Positions 25,240 through 33,095 of a stretch of DNA of 64,000 bases are shown here, in pieces. Where the stretch lies: contig OY759970.1 in assembly GCA_963662965.1 (NCBI GenBank), positions 1,116,001-1,180,000 of the forward strand. Reading direction: 5' to 3'. How positions within the stretch are numbered: position 1 is the stretch's first letter; each line of letters opens with the position of its first letter. A program made the translations under genes and the position numbers. The notes under the pieces were generated by a model. The model ran no database searches. It was not told the DNA's origin and saw only the letters and a list, made by a program, of their open reading frames with translations. Source of the stretch: DTWD01 sp963662965 (GTDB lineage Bacteria > Acidobacteriota > Vicinamibacteria > Vicinamibacterales > UBA8438).

Positions 25240-26088
25240 ATGTCGGTGATCGCCATTGTCGGCGCCGGAACACTTGGAGGGACGCTCGCACACACGATCG
25301 CGGCGCGCGACCTGTACACACAGGTGCGATTGGTCGACGATGCGCGCGACATCGCGGCGGGCAAAGCCCTCGACATCGTGCAGGCGGGACCGATCGAGCG
25401 CTTTCGCACCCAGCTGGTTGCCGACCGCGGACCCGCGGCGACGGTCGGCGCCGACGCGGTGATACTGACCGGCCCAGCCTCGAGTCCCGAGGCGGAATGG
25501 GACGATGCAGGCGGCCTCGTGCAGCTTCGGCAGATCGCAGATGCAAACCGTCGGGCCGTCTTGATTTGCGCCGGCGCCGAGCATTCCGGTCTCGTCGAGC
25601 GCGGTGTGCGAGACGCCGGCATCGACCGGCGACGTCTGCTCGGCTCGGCACCCGAGGCGTATCGAGCCGCGGTGCGCGCGATCGTCGCGCTCGAGGTCGG
25701 TTACCCCGCGTCCGCGGTGTCGCTCACGCTCCTCGGCCGATTGCCGCATCACGCCGTCGTGGTGTGGAGCCAGGCCAGCGTCGGCGGCGAGCTGCTCGAG
25801 GAGCGGATCTCGGCGACCCGCATGGCGCGGTTGAGGGACCGGGTGGCTGCCCTCTGGCCACCTGGACCGTACGCGCTTGCGGCAGCGGCGACCCGGGTGG
25901 TCGGCTGCATTGCCAGCGGCAATGGGCGACGACCGTGCTGTTTCGTGGTGGTTGATGGAGAGCTTGGCCTGAGGCGACGCGCCATGGCCGCGCCGGTCGA
26001 GCTCGACGCGCTCGGTGTCATCCGCATCGCCGAGCCGTCGCTCAATGCGCGGGAGCGGGCCGCGCTCGAGGCGGCGAGGGTGGACTGA
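25240..26088 (+). CDS. Divergent lactate/malate dehydrogenase-like protein
   Basis: A 282-residue protein with the LDH/MDH Rossmann fold: IAIVGAGTLGGTLAHTIAAR, then VRLVDDARDIAAGKALDIVQ and DAVILTGPASSPEAEW. Beyond the nucleotide site the catalytic motifs are degraded. The Asn-Pro strand (usually VVTNPVD) is LICAGAEHSG, the loop with substrate Arg residues is not recognisable, and the Asp-His relay region (GxHGD) reads LGRLPHHAVVVWS. It is shorter than a normal MDH (about 310). It may have a changed substrate or a non-catalytic role. It diverges from the SDR-kinase-FHA operon. Confidence 0.75.
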   Translation: MSVIAIVGAGTLGGTLAHTIAARDLYTQVRLVDDARDIAAGKALDIVQAGPIERFRTQLVADRGPAATVGADAVILTGPASSPEAEWDDAGGLVQLRQIADANRRAVLICAGAEHSGLVERGVRDAGIDRRRLLGSAPEAYRAAVRAIVALEVGYPASAVSLTLLGRLPHHAVVVWSQASVGGELLEERISATRMARLRDRVAALWPPGPYALAAAATRVVGCIASGNGRRPCCFVVVDGELGLRRRAMAAPVELDALGVIRIAEPSLNARERAALEAARVD

Positions 26089-26107
26089 ACGACACCTAGC
26101 GAGCGCC

Positions 26108-26130
26108 GGTTCAAGGTTCAAGGTTCATCG
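26108..26130. repeat. R3 heptamer repeat copy
   Basis: Three perfect or near-perfect tandem units: GGTTCAA GGTTCAA GGTTCAT, between the LDH-like stop and the convergent sigma-factor stop. This is the cleanest copy of the unit. Confidence 0.7.
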
Positions 26131-26141
26131 TGGGGCGGCAC

Positions 26142-26773
26142 TTACGCGGCTTGATGCAGCGTCAATCCATCGGAGAACTCGGCCAGCTGCTGGCGAAGAA
26201 CCAGCCGACCGCGATGCAGCCGTGACTTGAGTGTTTGCGGCTTGACCTTCAAGATGCCGCTCGCCTCTTCCGTCGACAGACCTTGCACGTCACGTAGCAC
26301 GACCGGGTCGCGGTAGATGGGCGGAAGCTCGCCCAGCGCCTCCACTAGGCGCCGTCGCAACTGTCCACGATAGAGCTCGTCGTCAGCGAGCGACGACCAG
26401 TCGGGCGCATCCCACGATGGCCGCTCATCGTCGCCCAGGGCCGCTCCCTGCCGTGTGAACTCTGCTTCCGACACCACCTCCCGTGAGCGGCTGAACTTCG
26501 CGCTCCGCAGGCGGGACATCGCCGTATTGAACGTAATCTGATAGATCCATGAGGAGAGTGCGGCGTCGCCACGAAACGCGTCGATCTTCTGAAACACCCG
26601 CAGCAGGACGTCTTGCCGGACCTCCTCAGCATCTTCGTGGTTGCACATGTAACGCAAAACGCCAACTGGTAGATCTTCGACCCGTACGTCGCCTGGAGCT
26701 CCGGCACGGCCGAGGCGTCACCCTCTCGCAACCGGTCGATTAATGCTTGCTCTCTCGTTCCCTGGTCCATCAC
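26142..26773 (-). pseudogene. RpoE-like (ECF) sigma factor with a frameshift
   Basis: Two overlapping frames make up one sigma-70-family ECF factor of about 210 residues. The first part, from the ATG at 26773, reads LIDRLREGDASAVPELQATY then GSKIYQLAF. After a frame change at a run of four T (plus-strand A4 at 26656-26659) it continues RYMCNHEDAEEVRQDVLLRV (region 2). Region 4 then reads LPPIYRDPVVLRDVQGLSTE and LKVKPQTLKSRLHRGR. One extra T would restore the frame. It is therefore either a sequencing or assembly error in a homopolymer or a recent mutation; the rest is well conserved. No anti-sigma gene is adjacent. Confidence 0.85.
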
Positions 26774-26869
26774 TGCTCCAACCTTTCACCCGCCGTGTGC
26801 TGGGGCTCGTCACGCGCCGTCATCTAGTAGAACAACGCACAGTGCGCGATTATTCCCACCGGCGCGAGG

Positions 26870-26999
26870 GGTCACGCCGCTCGGGCACATCCCTGCAGAA
26901 TCCGGCTCGCCTCTGGGAACAGCCGAGTGCTCCCGGGGCAGGATGCTTCGTCTCGCCAAAGGCAGACGGATTCTTCCGGGATATGCCAGACCGGTGACC
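26870..26999. other. Long imperfect inverted repeat, candidate structured RNA
   Basis: About 130 bp can fold on either strand. GGTCAC (26870) pairs with GTGACC (26994). GGCACATCCC (26884) pairs with GGGATATGCC (26978), with one G-U/A-C difference. AGAATCCG (26897-26904) pairs with CGGATTCT (26967-26974), with short internal loops between. A central loop has a smaller hairpin around GGGAACAGCCGAGTGCTCCC. It lies upstream of the sigma-factor gene and downstream of lipB. No known riboswitch or 6S consensus was recognised. Confidence 0.45.
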
Positions 27000-27052
27000 G
27001 GCACCCTCGGCTAGCCCGCGAGTAACCCCGAGACGGTGGACTTCTGCGCCCA

Positions 27053-27134
27053 GGGCGCGCACGTGCGCGCCCCCGCCGGGCGTTGGGCCCCGGCTAGCTT
27101 CGGCGGTGGGGTTCGGGGCAGCCAGCCCCGTCTA
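27053..27134 (+). repeat. R1 GC-rich nested palindromic repeat, copy b
   Basis: Begins with the palindrome GGGCGCGCACGTGCGCGCCC and ends GGGGTTCGGGGCAGCCAGCC then CCGTCTA. The last bases form part of the lipB stop codon on the minus strand. It is shorter than other copies because the internal stem is reduced. Confidence 0.8.
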
Positions 27135-27779
27135 AAGTTGCCGCTCGAAGACGTCGGCAAAGTGTGGCGCCAGCGCGTCCGCCACCATCCCGGTCGAGAC
27201 GCCGGCGTCGGTGAGCCGGTCAAGTGAAGTCACGCCGCGGCCGGCGAGGCCACATGGTCGGATCAGGGAGAAATCGTCGAGGTCGGTCGTGACGTTGATC
27301 GCGAATCCGTGGCTCGTCACCCATCGTGAGAGCCGGACACCGATGGCTGCCACCTTGTCGTTGCCGACCCACACGCCAGTCAACCCGGCGATCCGGGTCG
27401 CGCGCACACCGAAGTCGGCGACCGTCCTGAGCATCGCCTCCTCGAGGTCTCTCACATACCGGTGCAAGTCGCACCGATCGGGTCTCAACGACATGACCGG
27501 GTAGCCGACGAGCTGGCCAGGTCCGTGATACGTCACGTCCCCGCCGCGGCGCGCCTCGTGGATTTCAATCCCGCGGTCGGCCAGCGTCGCGTCGGAAGCC
27601 AGGACGTTGTCGCGGTCAGCCGAGACGCCGAGTGTGATCACTGGTGGATGCTCGAGCAACAGCAGCAGGTCCGGCACACGGTCGCGTTGTCGCTCGACGA
27701 CGAGCTGCTGCTGGAGGATGGCGGCCTCCGTGAACGGAACGACGCCAAGTCGCCGGACTTCGAGCGGTCGACACGTCAT
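27132..27779 (-). CDS. lipB: Lipoyl(octanoyl) transferase LipB
   Basis: A 215-residue LipB, which transfers octanoate from ACP to lipoyl domains. Motifs present are HPPVITLGVSADRDNVL, the family signature GGDVTYHGPGQLVGYPVM, the catalytic Lys region NDKVAAIGVRLSRWVTSHG and the catalytic Cys in LIRPCGLAGRGVTSL. Length is typical. It lies 19 bp downstream of a lipoyl-bearing E2 gene on the same strand, a sensible pairing of modifier and substrate. LipA is not in the window. Its stop overlaps the R1 repeat copy b. Confidence 0.95.
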   Translation of the reverse strand: MTCRPLEVRRLGVVPFTEAAILQQQLVVERQRDRVPDLLLLLEHPPVITLGVSADRDNVLASDATLADRGIEIHEARRGGDVTYHGPGQLVGYPVMSLRPDRCDLHRYVRDLEEAMLRTVADFGVRATRIAGLTGVWVGNDKVAAIGVRLSRWVTSHGFAINVTTDLDDFSLIRPCGLAGRGVTSLDRLTDAGVSTGMVADALAPHFADVFERQL

Positions 27780-27798
27780 GGGGAGCGCGGGATGGGCG

Positions 27799-29067
27799 CT
27801 ATAAGGTCCCGCCGTCGAATTGCTCGATACTCGACTTGACCTTGCTCATGAAACGATTTGCGATCGCCCCGTCGATCAGTCGATGGTCGAATCCAAGCGT
27901 GAGGTAGCTGCGCACCCGCGCTTCGATCGTTCCAACGTCATCGACGACCACCGGGCGCCGCTCGACCGCGCCGACGCAAAGGATGGCGACCTGCGGCTGG
28001 TTGATGATCGGCAGCCCAAAGATCGAGCCGAATGAACCAGGATTGGTAATCGTAAAAGTGCCCTGCAGCACGTCGTCAGGCACGAGCTGGCCGGTGCGAG
28101 CCCGCGACGCCACGTCGGCAATGCCGCGACTCAGCTCGAGGACGTTCTTGTGGGCGGCGTCCTTGACGACCGGGACAATGAGCCCTCCTCTCACGCCGCC
28201 GCCCGCGTCGACATCGTCTTTGTTCTCGGCTTCGGCGTCGGCGTCGGCTCCGTCTTCGCCAAGCGCAACCGCGATGCCGAGGTTGACCGTCGCTTTGTAG
28301 ACGACGTCCGTCCCGTCGTTCGTCAGCGCGGCGTTGACAACCGGCATGTCGACGAGCGCGTCGACGACCGCCTTCGCAATGAACGACAAGTACGTGAGCT
28401 TCACGCCTTGCCGCTCGTAGTCGTCGCGGTGGGCTAGGCGCAGCGCCTCCACGGCCGTGAAGTCGACATCGAAGACGGTGTGCACGTGAGCCGACGTGCG
28501 ACGACTGAGCACCATGTGCTCGGCGATGCTTCGGCGCATCGGCGACAACGGCACGACGCGTGCACCCGCGGGCAGCTTGGCCGCCGGCGCCTCCCGTTGT
28601 GCCTCCGCATGTTTGAGGACGTCGTCCTTTGTCACGCGTCCCCCGGCGCCGGTACCGACTACCGTGCTCGGATCGATCCCGTGTTCGCGAGCCAGTTTGC
28701 GAACGAGCGGCGACAGACCGCTCTTACGCGGCGGACGCGATGCGGCCCGTGCCACCGGCAGCTGCGCGAGCCCGTCAGATGCCGATCGGGCGACCTCGCC
28801 CGAAGGCTCGCCTTCGCCGTCTGCATCGTCTGCCGTCCCAATAATGGCAACGACACTGTCGACCGGCACCGTTTCCCCGACCTGCGCCCTCACCTCGGTC
28901 ACGATACCGCCGGCCGGCGCCGGTATTTCCGCGTCGATCTTGTCGGTGGACACCTCAAGCAGTGGCTCATCGCGGTCGACATGGTCGCCGACCTGCTTGT
29001 TCCACCGGACGATCGTCCCCTCCGCGATCGATTCGCCGAGCTGAGGCATCAGAACATTTGTTGACAT
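27799..29067 (-). CDS. 2-oxoacid dehydrogenase E2 (dihydrolipoyl acyltransferase)
   Basis: About 422 residues. The lipoyl domain (1-78) has the lipoylated Lys in STDKIDAEIPAPAGG. A peripheral subunit-binding domain follows near 125-160 (SPLVRKLAREHGIDPSTVVG), then the catalytic domain with LGFDHRLIDGAIANRF (HxxxDG). It forms the core of a pyruvate, 2-oxoglutarate or branched-chain complex; the type is not decided here. An unusual acidic insert (GADADAEAENKDDVDAGG) lies between GIAVAL and GGLIVPVVKDA. Of two nearby ATGs (29073, 29067) the second fits better, because a TATACT box is 9 nt upstream of it. lipB follows. Confidence 0.9.
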   Translation of the reverse strand: MSTNVLMPQLGESIAEGTIVRWNKQVGDHVDRDEPLLEVSTDKIDAEIPAPAGGIVTEVRAQVGETVPVDSVVAIIGTADDADGEGEPSGEVARSASDGLAQLPVARAASRPPRKSGLSPLVRKLAREHGIDPSTVVGTGAGGRVTKDDVLKHAEAQREAPAAKLPAGARVVPLSPMRRSIAEHMVLSRRTSAHVHTVFDVDFTAVEALRLAHRDDYERQGVKLTYLSFIAKAVVDALVDMPVVNAALTNDGTDVVYKATVNLGIAVALGEDGADADAEAENKDDVDAGGGVRGGLIVPVVKDAAHKNVLELSRGIADVASRARTGQLVPDDVLQGTFTITNPGSFGSIFGLPIINQPQVAILCVGAVERRPVVVDDVGTIEARVRSYLTLGFDHRLIDGAIANRFMSKVKSSIEQFDGGTL

Positions 29068-29076
29068 CGACATAAC

Positions 29077-29082
29077 AGTATA
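29077..29082 (-). promoter_or_regulatory. -10-like box (TATACT) before the E2 gene
   Basis: Minus-strand TATACT is 3 nt from the first ATG and 9 nt from the second, which favours the second ATG (29067) on a leaderless mRNA. Confidence 0.45.
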
Positions 29083-29188
29083 TACGTCAGCGTGTTACAG
29101 GCTATCGACTCCATGTCATTCTCCACCTTGCCATGGCGCTCTCCCGCTACCTACAATGCCTCCTGCTTTCCCTCCACAGCAACACTCT

Positions 29189-29965
29189 ATGAGCCAAAAG
29201 ACAAAGTCGATCCTCATCACCGACGACGATGAGGGAATGCGCGACACGCTGTCGGCGATCCTGCAAACGGGACCACGACATCCATGTCGCCGCAACGGGT
29301 GAGGAAGCGCTCGCTTTTCTCAAGAAGAACGATGTCGACCTCATGTTGCTCGACGTCCGGCTTCCGGGCATCAACGGTCTCGAGGTCCTGAAGATCGTCC
29401 GTGAAAATTACACTCTGGTCGAGGTCATCATGGTCTCGGCGGTCAGCGAAGTCGAAGTTTCCGTGCAGGCGATGAAGCATGGTGCGTATCACTACATCAC
29501 GAAGGAATTCGACTACGACGGGCTCCGTTCGCTGGTGCGGAACGCGCTCGAGCGGCAAGACCTGAGTCGGCAGGTCATCTCACTTAGCGCACAAGTGGCC
29601 GACCAAGACGACCGAGATTTCATCCTCGGTCCGAGCCACGTGATGCAGGAGATCGTCGACCTCGCACACAAGGTGACGAAGCTGCCGGCGACGAACCTCA
29701 TCCTGGGGGAGAGCGGCACCGGCAAAGAGCTGCTCGCCAGGCTGCTGCATCGCGAGTCTGGTCGCTCACCGGCGCCGTTCATTCCGGTCAATCTCGCGGC
29801 GGTCCCCCGCGAGCTGGTCGAGAGCACCCTGTTTGGCCACGAGCGTGGCTCGTTTACGGGCGCTTTCAAGCAGCAGCTCGGCAAATTCGAGCTTGCCGCC
29901 GACGGCACTCTCTTCCTCGATGAGATCAGCGACCTCCGTCTCGAACAGCAGGCGAAGCTGCTGAC
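29189..29965 (+). pseudogene. NtrC-type response regulator, frameshifted and truncated
   Basis: From the ATG at 29189 the receiver domain starts KSILITDDDEGMRDTLSAIL. A frame change near 29265 (CAAACGGGACC) leads to DHDIHVAATGEEALAFLKKN, with the phospho-Asp in LMLLDVRLPG and the Lys in YITKEF. The AAA+ domain has Walker A GESGTGKELLARLLH, the sigma-54 loop GSFTGA and Walker B LFLDEISDL. It then stops matching after LEQQAKLL. The sensor II region and the DNA-binding helix-turn-helix are absent; the next codons belong to a histidine kinase. Both defects make a working regulator unlikely. Confidence 0.8.
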
Positions 29966-31245
29966 ATCGATCGGCGACGTGCCACCGGTCGAGTACGAAC
30001 AGCAGTACTCTCGCGCACAAGAGGCTCCAGCCGTGATGGCCGGAGTCACGTAATGCGGTCTCCGGAGAACCCGGGGGGATTCACGACCACGAACTGGTCG
30101 CGCGCATCAGCGACTGGCGCAACGCCACTCGCCACATCGAGCTCGAGCGAGACAGACTCGACGCGGAAACAGGCCTTACATTCGCGCACGAGTACCCCGA
30201 TAGCAGCGGTCTGCAGCTACTCGGGGTCGCCGTGGCGGTCGACCGGACCGGATGGACCGTCATCGTCGAGCAACCCACCCGCAAGGCGTATGCGCTGGCC
30301 GACGAGATTACGCTCGAGCTCTTCGCCATCATCTCTCTCGCCCTCCTCGCCACGGTCGCGCTCGGGTACTACTGGAGACGTTCGTTTATCCAGCCGATTC
30401 TCGCGCTGATGCGCGGCACGCAGTCGATTGCGGAGGGGCGGCTCGAAGAACGCGTCCATATTCCGGGCCGCAACGAATTCCACCAGCTCGATGATGCGTT
30501 CAACGGCATGGCGGACAAGTTGGTCGAGTTGCAGGAGAACGTGCGAAAGCAAGAACGCCAGGCGATGTTTGGTCGAATCGCCGCCGGGCTTGTCCACGAC
30601 ATTGCGCATCCGATCCAGAACATCGGCAACAGCTGCAAGCTGATCCAGAAGCTCTACGACGACGACGAGTATTGCGATACGTTTCGGAGGACGGTGGAGC
30701 GCGAGTTCGCGACCATCAAGCGGGTCATCGAGGACCTCCGCAACCTCGCCCGTCCGATCCCGTTGGAGCACTTCCCGGTCGATGTCAATCGCTCGATCAA
30801 CGACACGCTCGAATCAATGCAACCGCTCTCGGCCACGGCTGGACTCACACTGCAGAGTCGACTCAGTCCGCAAGAACCGTACGTCGAGGGAGACGCCTTT
30901 GCGCTCGGGCGCGTCTACCGGAATCTGATACTCAACGCGATCGAGGCGACCTCGCCCGGCGGCGAGATCGCCGTCGGCACCGCCATCGTCGGAGAACGTT
31001 GCAACATAGAGGTGTCGGACACCGGTCTCGGCATCTCCGAGGATCGTCTAGGCGTGATCTTCGAGGACTTCAACACGACGAAGCGGCGCGGCCTTGGTCT
31101 TGGCCTCGCGATTTCCCGAAAGATCGTCGAACAACTAAAAGGTGAGATTACGGTCAGGAGCCGCGTCGGCGAAGATACGACGTTCGTACTCAGTTTTCCG
31201 GCAACCGACAGCCGGCCGTTTCCGGCGGAGGTCGTGGCCAGTTAG
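29966..31245 (+). pseudogene. Sensor histidine kinase, N-terminally truncated, fused and frameshifted
   Basis: The sequence after the regulator fragment reads PPVEYEQQYSRAQEAPAVMA in the regulator frame. After one extra base near 30051 it continues GGIHDHELVARISDW, matching an extracytoplasmic cache-like sensor. A membrane helix (LELFAIISLALLATVALGYY), HAMP linker (SFIQPILALMRGTQSIAEGR), the H-box GLVHDIAHPIQNI, N-box NLILNAIEAT and G-boxes VSDTGLGI and GLGLGLAIS follow. The start of the protein, including its first membrane helix, is missing. The kinase core from 30232 onward is intact and could be translated from an internal GTG/ATG, but it would lack most sensing parts. Confidence 0.8.
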
Positions 31246-31287
31246 CCCGTGCCACGGCAAACTGCAGGCGTTTAGTGAGGTGCCACG

Positions 31288-31533
31288 ATGTTTCGCAAGC
31301 TCGTCAAGACTAGCGATGTTCACGTTGCCGAGCAGACCTACAGGGTCCGCTATTACGAGGTGCTGACGATCAACGGGACGCGTCGATTCACCTCGGAGGT
31401 AATCCTCGGTCCGAGCGACCGAGTCATCGTGGACGGCGATTCGGTGGACAGCCTGGAATCGAAAGTGGCGCCGCTGGTCGCCGCTTCGGTCTACAGTCGA
31501 CTCCTCGCCACGAGGATCGGTGTAGCCGCGTAA
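31288..31533 (+). CDS. Small conserved-looking hypothetical protein
   Basis: An 81-residue protein without a recognised domain. It is beta-rich at the front (VHVAEQTYRVRYYEVLTING, TRRFTSEVILGPSDRVIVD) and ends in a short helix (LESKVAPLVAASVYSRLLAT). It has no signal peptide or membrane segment. The ATG at 31288 lies 42 bp after the histidine kinase stop, on the same strand, so it may share that transcript. Base composition matches its neighbours. No function is suggested by the sequence. Confidence 0.6.
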   Translation: MFRKLVKTSDVHVAEQTYRVRYYEVLTINGTRRFTSEVILGPSDRVIVDGDSVDSLESKVAPLVAASVYSRLLATRIGVAA

Positions 31534-31545
31534 CGAATAGGCGAC

Positions 31546-31571
31546 CGTCTCCGGTCGAACGACTGGAGACG
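31546..31571. terminator. Hairpin between convergent genes
   Basis: An 11-bp stem CGTCTCCGGTC / GACTGGAGACG (one G-U pair) with a GAAC tetraloop starts 12 bp after the stop of the 81-residue protein and before the convergent HU gene. It lacks a T-tract. Confidence 0.5.
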
Positions 31572-31673
31572 ACAACCGACCGCCGCGGCGGCGGAAACCC
31601 ACCGGCCGGCGAGCCGCCCTACGGTTGACAGGGCAGCTCGGGCCGGCAAGCCGAAACGACAGACCTTAGGTCG

Positions 31674-31973
31674 TTACTTTGTCGGCAGGACCGCGTCCTT
31701 AAGCTGCTTCGCGATGCGAGCCTTGACGACGGTCTTCGCCGGAATTTTTATCGCTTCACCGGTCGCAGGGTTACGACCCATCCGCGCTTTCCGTTTCTGC
31801 ACCACCAGCTTGGTCATTCCCGGTAGCACGAACTCACCACACCGCTTCAGCTCCTTCTCAGACAGCTGCTGAAGCTCGTCAAAGATTTCTCGAGCCTGCG
31901 TCCGCTTGATGTCGAACCTCTCGGCGAAATGCGAGAAGAGTTCGGTCTTGCCCATTCTTCGGGCCTCGGCCAT
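31674..31973 (-). CDS. HU-family DNA-binding protein
   Basis: A 99-residue HU/IHF-fold protein. The N-terminal helices (MGKTELFSHFAERFDIKRTQ, AREIFDELQQL) lead to the beta-arm signature FVLPGMTKLVVQKRKARMGR and NPATGEAIKIPAKTVVKARI. HU dimers bend DNA and compact the nucleoid. An SD-like AGGGGG sits a few bases before the ATG at 31973, unlike the many leaderless genes here. It is convergent with the 81-residue protein gene, with a hairpin between. Confidence 0.92.
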   Translation of the reverse strand: MAEARRMGKTELFSHFAERFDIKRTQAREIFDELQQLSEKELKRCGEFVLPGMTKLVVQKRKARMGRNPATGEAIKIPAKTVVKARIAKQLKDAVLPTK

Positions 31974-32130
31974 CGGCGTCCCCCTAGCTGTGGCGCGCTA
32001 CTTAGAACCGCCGAGACCGTCGCGCGCGCGAACGGCGGTCTCAGTCAGAAAACCCAATAAAATCGGGGGTATCCTAGCGCGCGGCTGATTGTCTGTCAAT
32101 AACTACGGGGCTTCTCTCCGACTGTGTGAA

Positions 32131-32161
32131 TATCGCCCGCGATCGCCCGCGATCGCCCGCG
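32131..32161. repeat. Three tandem copies of a 10-mer
   Basis: The unit GATCGCCCGC is repeated three times (first copy TATCGCCCGC) followed by another G. It lies upstream of HU and queF. Each unit contains the palindromic GCGATCGC junction. Confidence 0.75.
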
Positions 32162-32250
32162 TAGTCGCGAGCGCTTCCCCTAGACCCCCTGGCTCCCTCG
32201 TTTGTGGGGCCCCAAACGCCCCACGCCACTCGGTCGCCCGAATCAGGATC

Positions 32251-32346
32251 GGGGCTCGCACGTGCGCGCCCTCGCCGGAGCGGCGCCTGGCGTTGGGCCT
32301 CGGCTAGCTCCGGCGGCGGGGTTCGGGGCAGCCAGCCCAGACTGAA
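32251..32346 (+). repeat. R1 GC-rich nested palindromic repeat, copy c
   Basis: Begins GGGGCTCGCACGTGCGCGCC and ends GGCGGGGTTCGGGGCAGCCA then GCCCAGACTGAAC. It stops just before the -10-like box and start of queF. Confidence 0.8.
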
Positions 32347-32347
32347 C

Positions 32348-32353
32348 TACAAT
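32348..32353 (+). promoter_or_regulatory. -10-like box (TACAAT) before queF
   Basis: TACAAT ends 6 nt before the queF ATG, implying a leaderless mRNA. The R1 repeat lies directly upstream in the -35 region. Confidence 0.5.
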
Positions 32354-32359
32354 CGGCGA

Positions 32360-32707
32360 ATGGCGGTCCCGTCCCTTGAAACCTTCCCCAATCCGAAAGC
32401 CGACCGCGACTACGAGATCGCGATCCGTTGTCCCGAGTTCACGTCGGTCTGCCCGAAGACGGGACTGCCTGACTTCGGCGAAATTCGTATCACCTACGTA
32501 CCCCACGATCGCTGTATCGAGTTGAAGGCGTTGAAGTACTACCTGATCGGTTTTCGTGACCAGGGTATCTTTTTCGAGAACGTCACCAACCAGATCCTTG
32601 ACGACCTCGTCGCCGCCTGCGCCCCACGACGCATGACCGTCGTAGGTGATTTTTCGGTCCGGGGCGGCATCACGACGCAGGTAACGGCGACCTATGAGCG
32701 AGCCTGA
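32360..32707 (+). CDS. queF: NADPH-dependent 7-cyano-7-deazaguanine reductase
   Basis: A 115-residue single-domain (YkvM-type) QueF, which reduces preQ0 to preQ1 in queuosine biosynthesis. Hallmarks are LETFPNPKADRDYEI, CPEFTSVCPKTGLPDFGEI (with the catalytic Cys), the NADPH-binding E-LKALKYYLIGFRDQGIFFE and the late VVGDFSVRGGI. Length is normal. The ATG at 32360 is supported by a TACAAT box 6 nt upstream; longer open frames upstream run through the R1 repeat and are not real. It overlaps the following smr gene by 14 bp. Confidence 0.95.
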   Translation: MAVPSLETFPNPKADRDYEIAIRCPEFTSVCPKTGLPDFGEIRITYVPHDRCIELKALKYYLIGFRDQGIFFENVTNQILDDLVAACAPRRMTVVGDFSVRGGITTQVTATYERA

Positions 32708-32966
32708 CGAGGCCCACACCGTTCCGATCGAAGCCGCGCTTGACCTGCATACGTTCGCGCCGCGCGACGTCCGGTCAGTCGTCGCTGAATACCTGCAGGC
32801 AGCGGCCGACGCGGGCTTGACCGAGGTCCGCATCATCCACGGACGCGGGACCGGCGTACAACGCGGGATGGTCCAATCGGCGCTCGACCGCCACCCGTCC
32901 GTCGCCGCGTTCTGGGACGCGCCCGAGTCCCATCTCGGAGCGACCATCGCGCGGCTGCGGCTTTGA
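32694..32966 (+). CDS. Small Smr-domain protein
   Basis: A 90-residue protein consisting almost wholly of a Smr (MutS2-related) domain. Visible motifs are IEAALDLHTF (the LDLH motif) and VRIIHGRGTGVQRGMVQSAL (HGxG). Smr domains are nucleases or RNA-end-binding modules; stand-alone forms are common. It starts inside the end of queF (14-bp overlap), so translation is probably coupled. R1 copy d begins at its stop codon. Confidence 0.88.
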   Translation: MSEPDEAHTVPIEAALDLHTFAPRDVRSVVAEYLQAAADAGLTEVRIIHGRGTGVQRGMVQSALDRHPSVAAFWDAPESHLGATIARLRL

Positions 32967-33066
32967 TCAGACGGGCTGACTGCCCCGAACCCCGTCGCGG
33001 GAACTCGCGGGGACCCCTATACCCCACTCCGTTCCCGCGGGGCGCGCACGTGCGCGCCCTCGCCGC
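32967..33066 (-). repeat. R1 GC-rich nested palindromic repeat, copy d
   Basis: Inverted relative to copies b and c. The plus strand starts TCAGACGGGCTGACTGCCCC right after the smr stop and ends with GGGCGCGCACGTGCGCGCCC. The internal stem CGCGGGAAC / GTTCCCGCG is complete, with GGGGTATAGGGG at its tip on the minus strand. Confidence 0.8.
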
Positions 33067-33095
33067 AGTGGTAGACTTTTGGAGGGTTTACGAAC

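Larger units (their letters stand above)
31974..32347. other. Intergenic region with tandem 10-mers and an R1 repeat
   Basis: This gap of about 375 bp between divergent HU and queF holds a three-copy tandem repeat at 32131-32161 (separate entry) and R1 copy c at 32251-32346. A palindromic GTGGGGCCCCAAACGCCCCAC lies at about 32201-32225. No gene is recognised. Confidence 0.5.

Noticed and set aside
26870..26999. 6S RNA or a known riboswitch
   Set aside because: The paired blocks do not match the conserved sequence of 6S, cobalamin, SAM, TPP or glycine RNAs that I can recall, so it is left as a candidate only.
32131..32161. CRISPR-like array
   Set aside because: The 10-bp units are contiguous with no spacers and only three copies; no cas gene is present.
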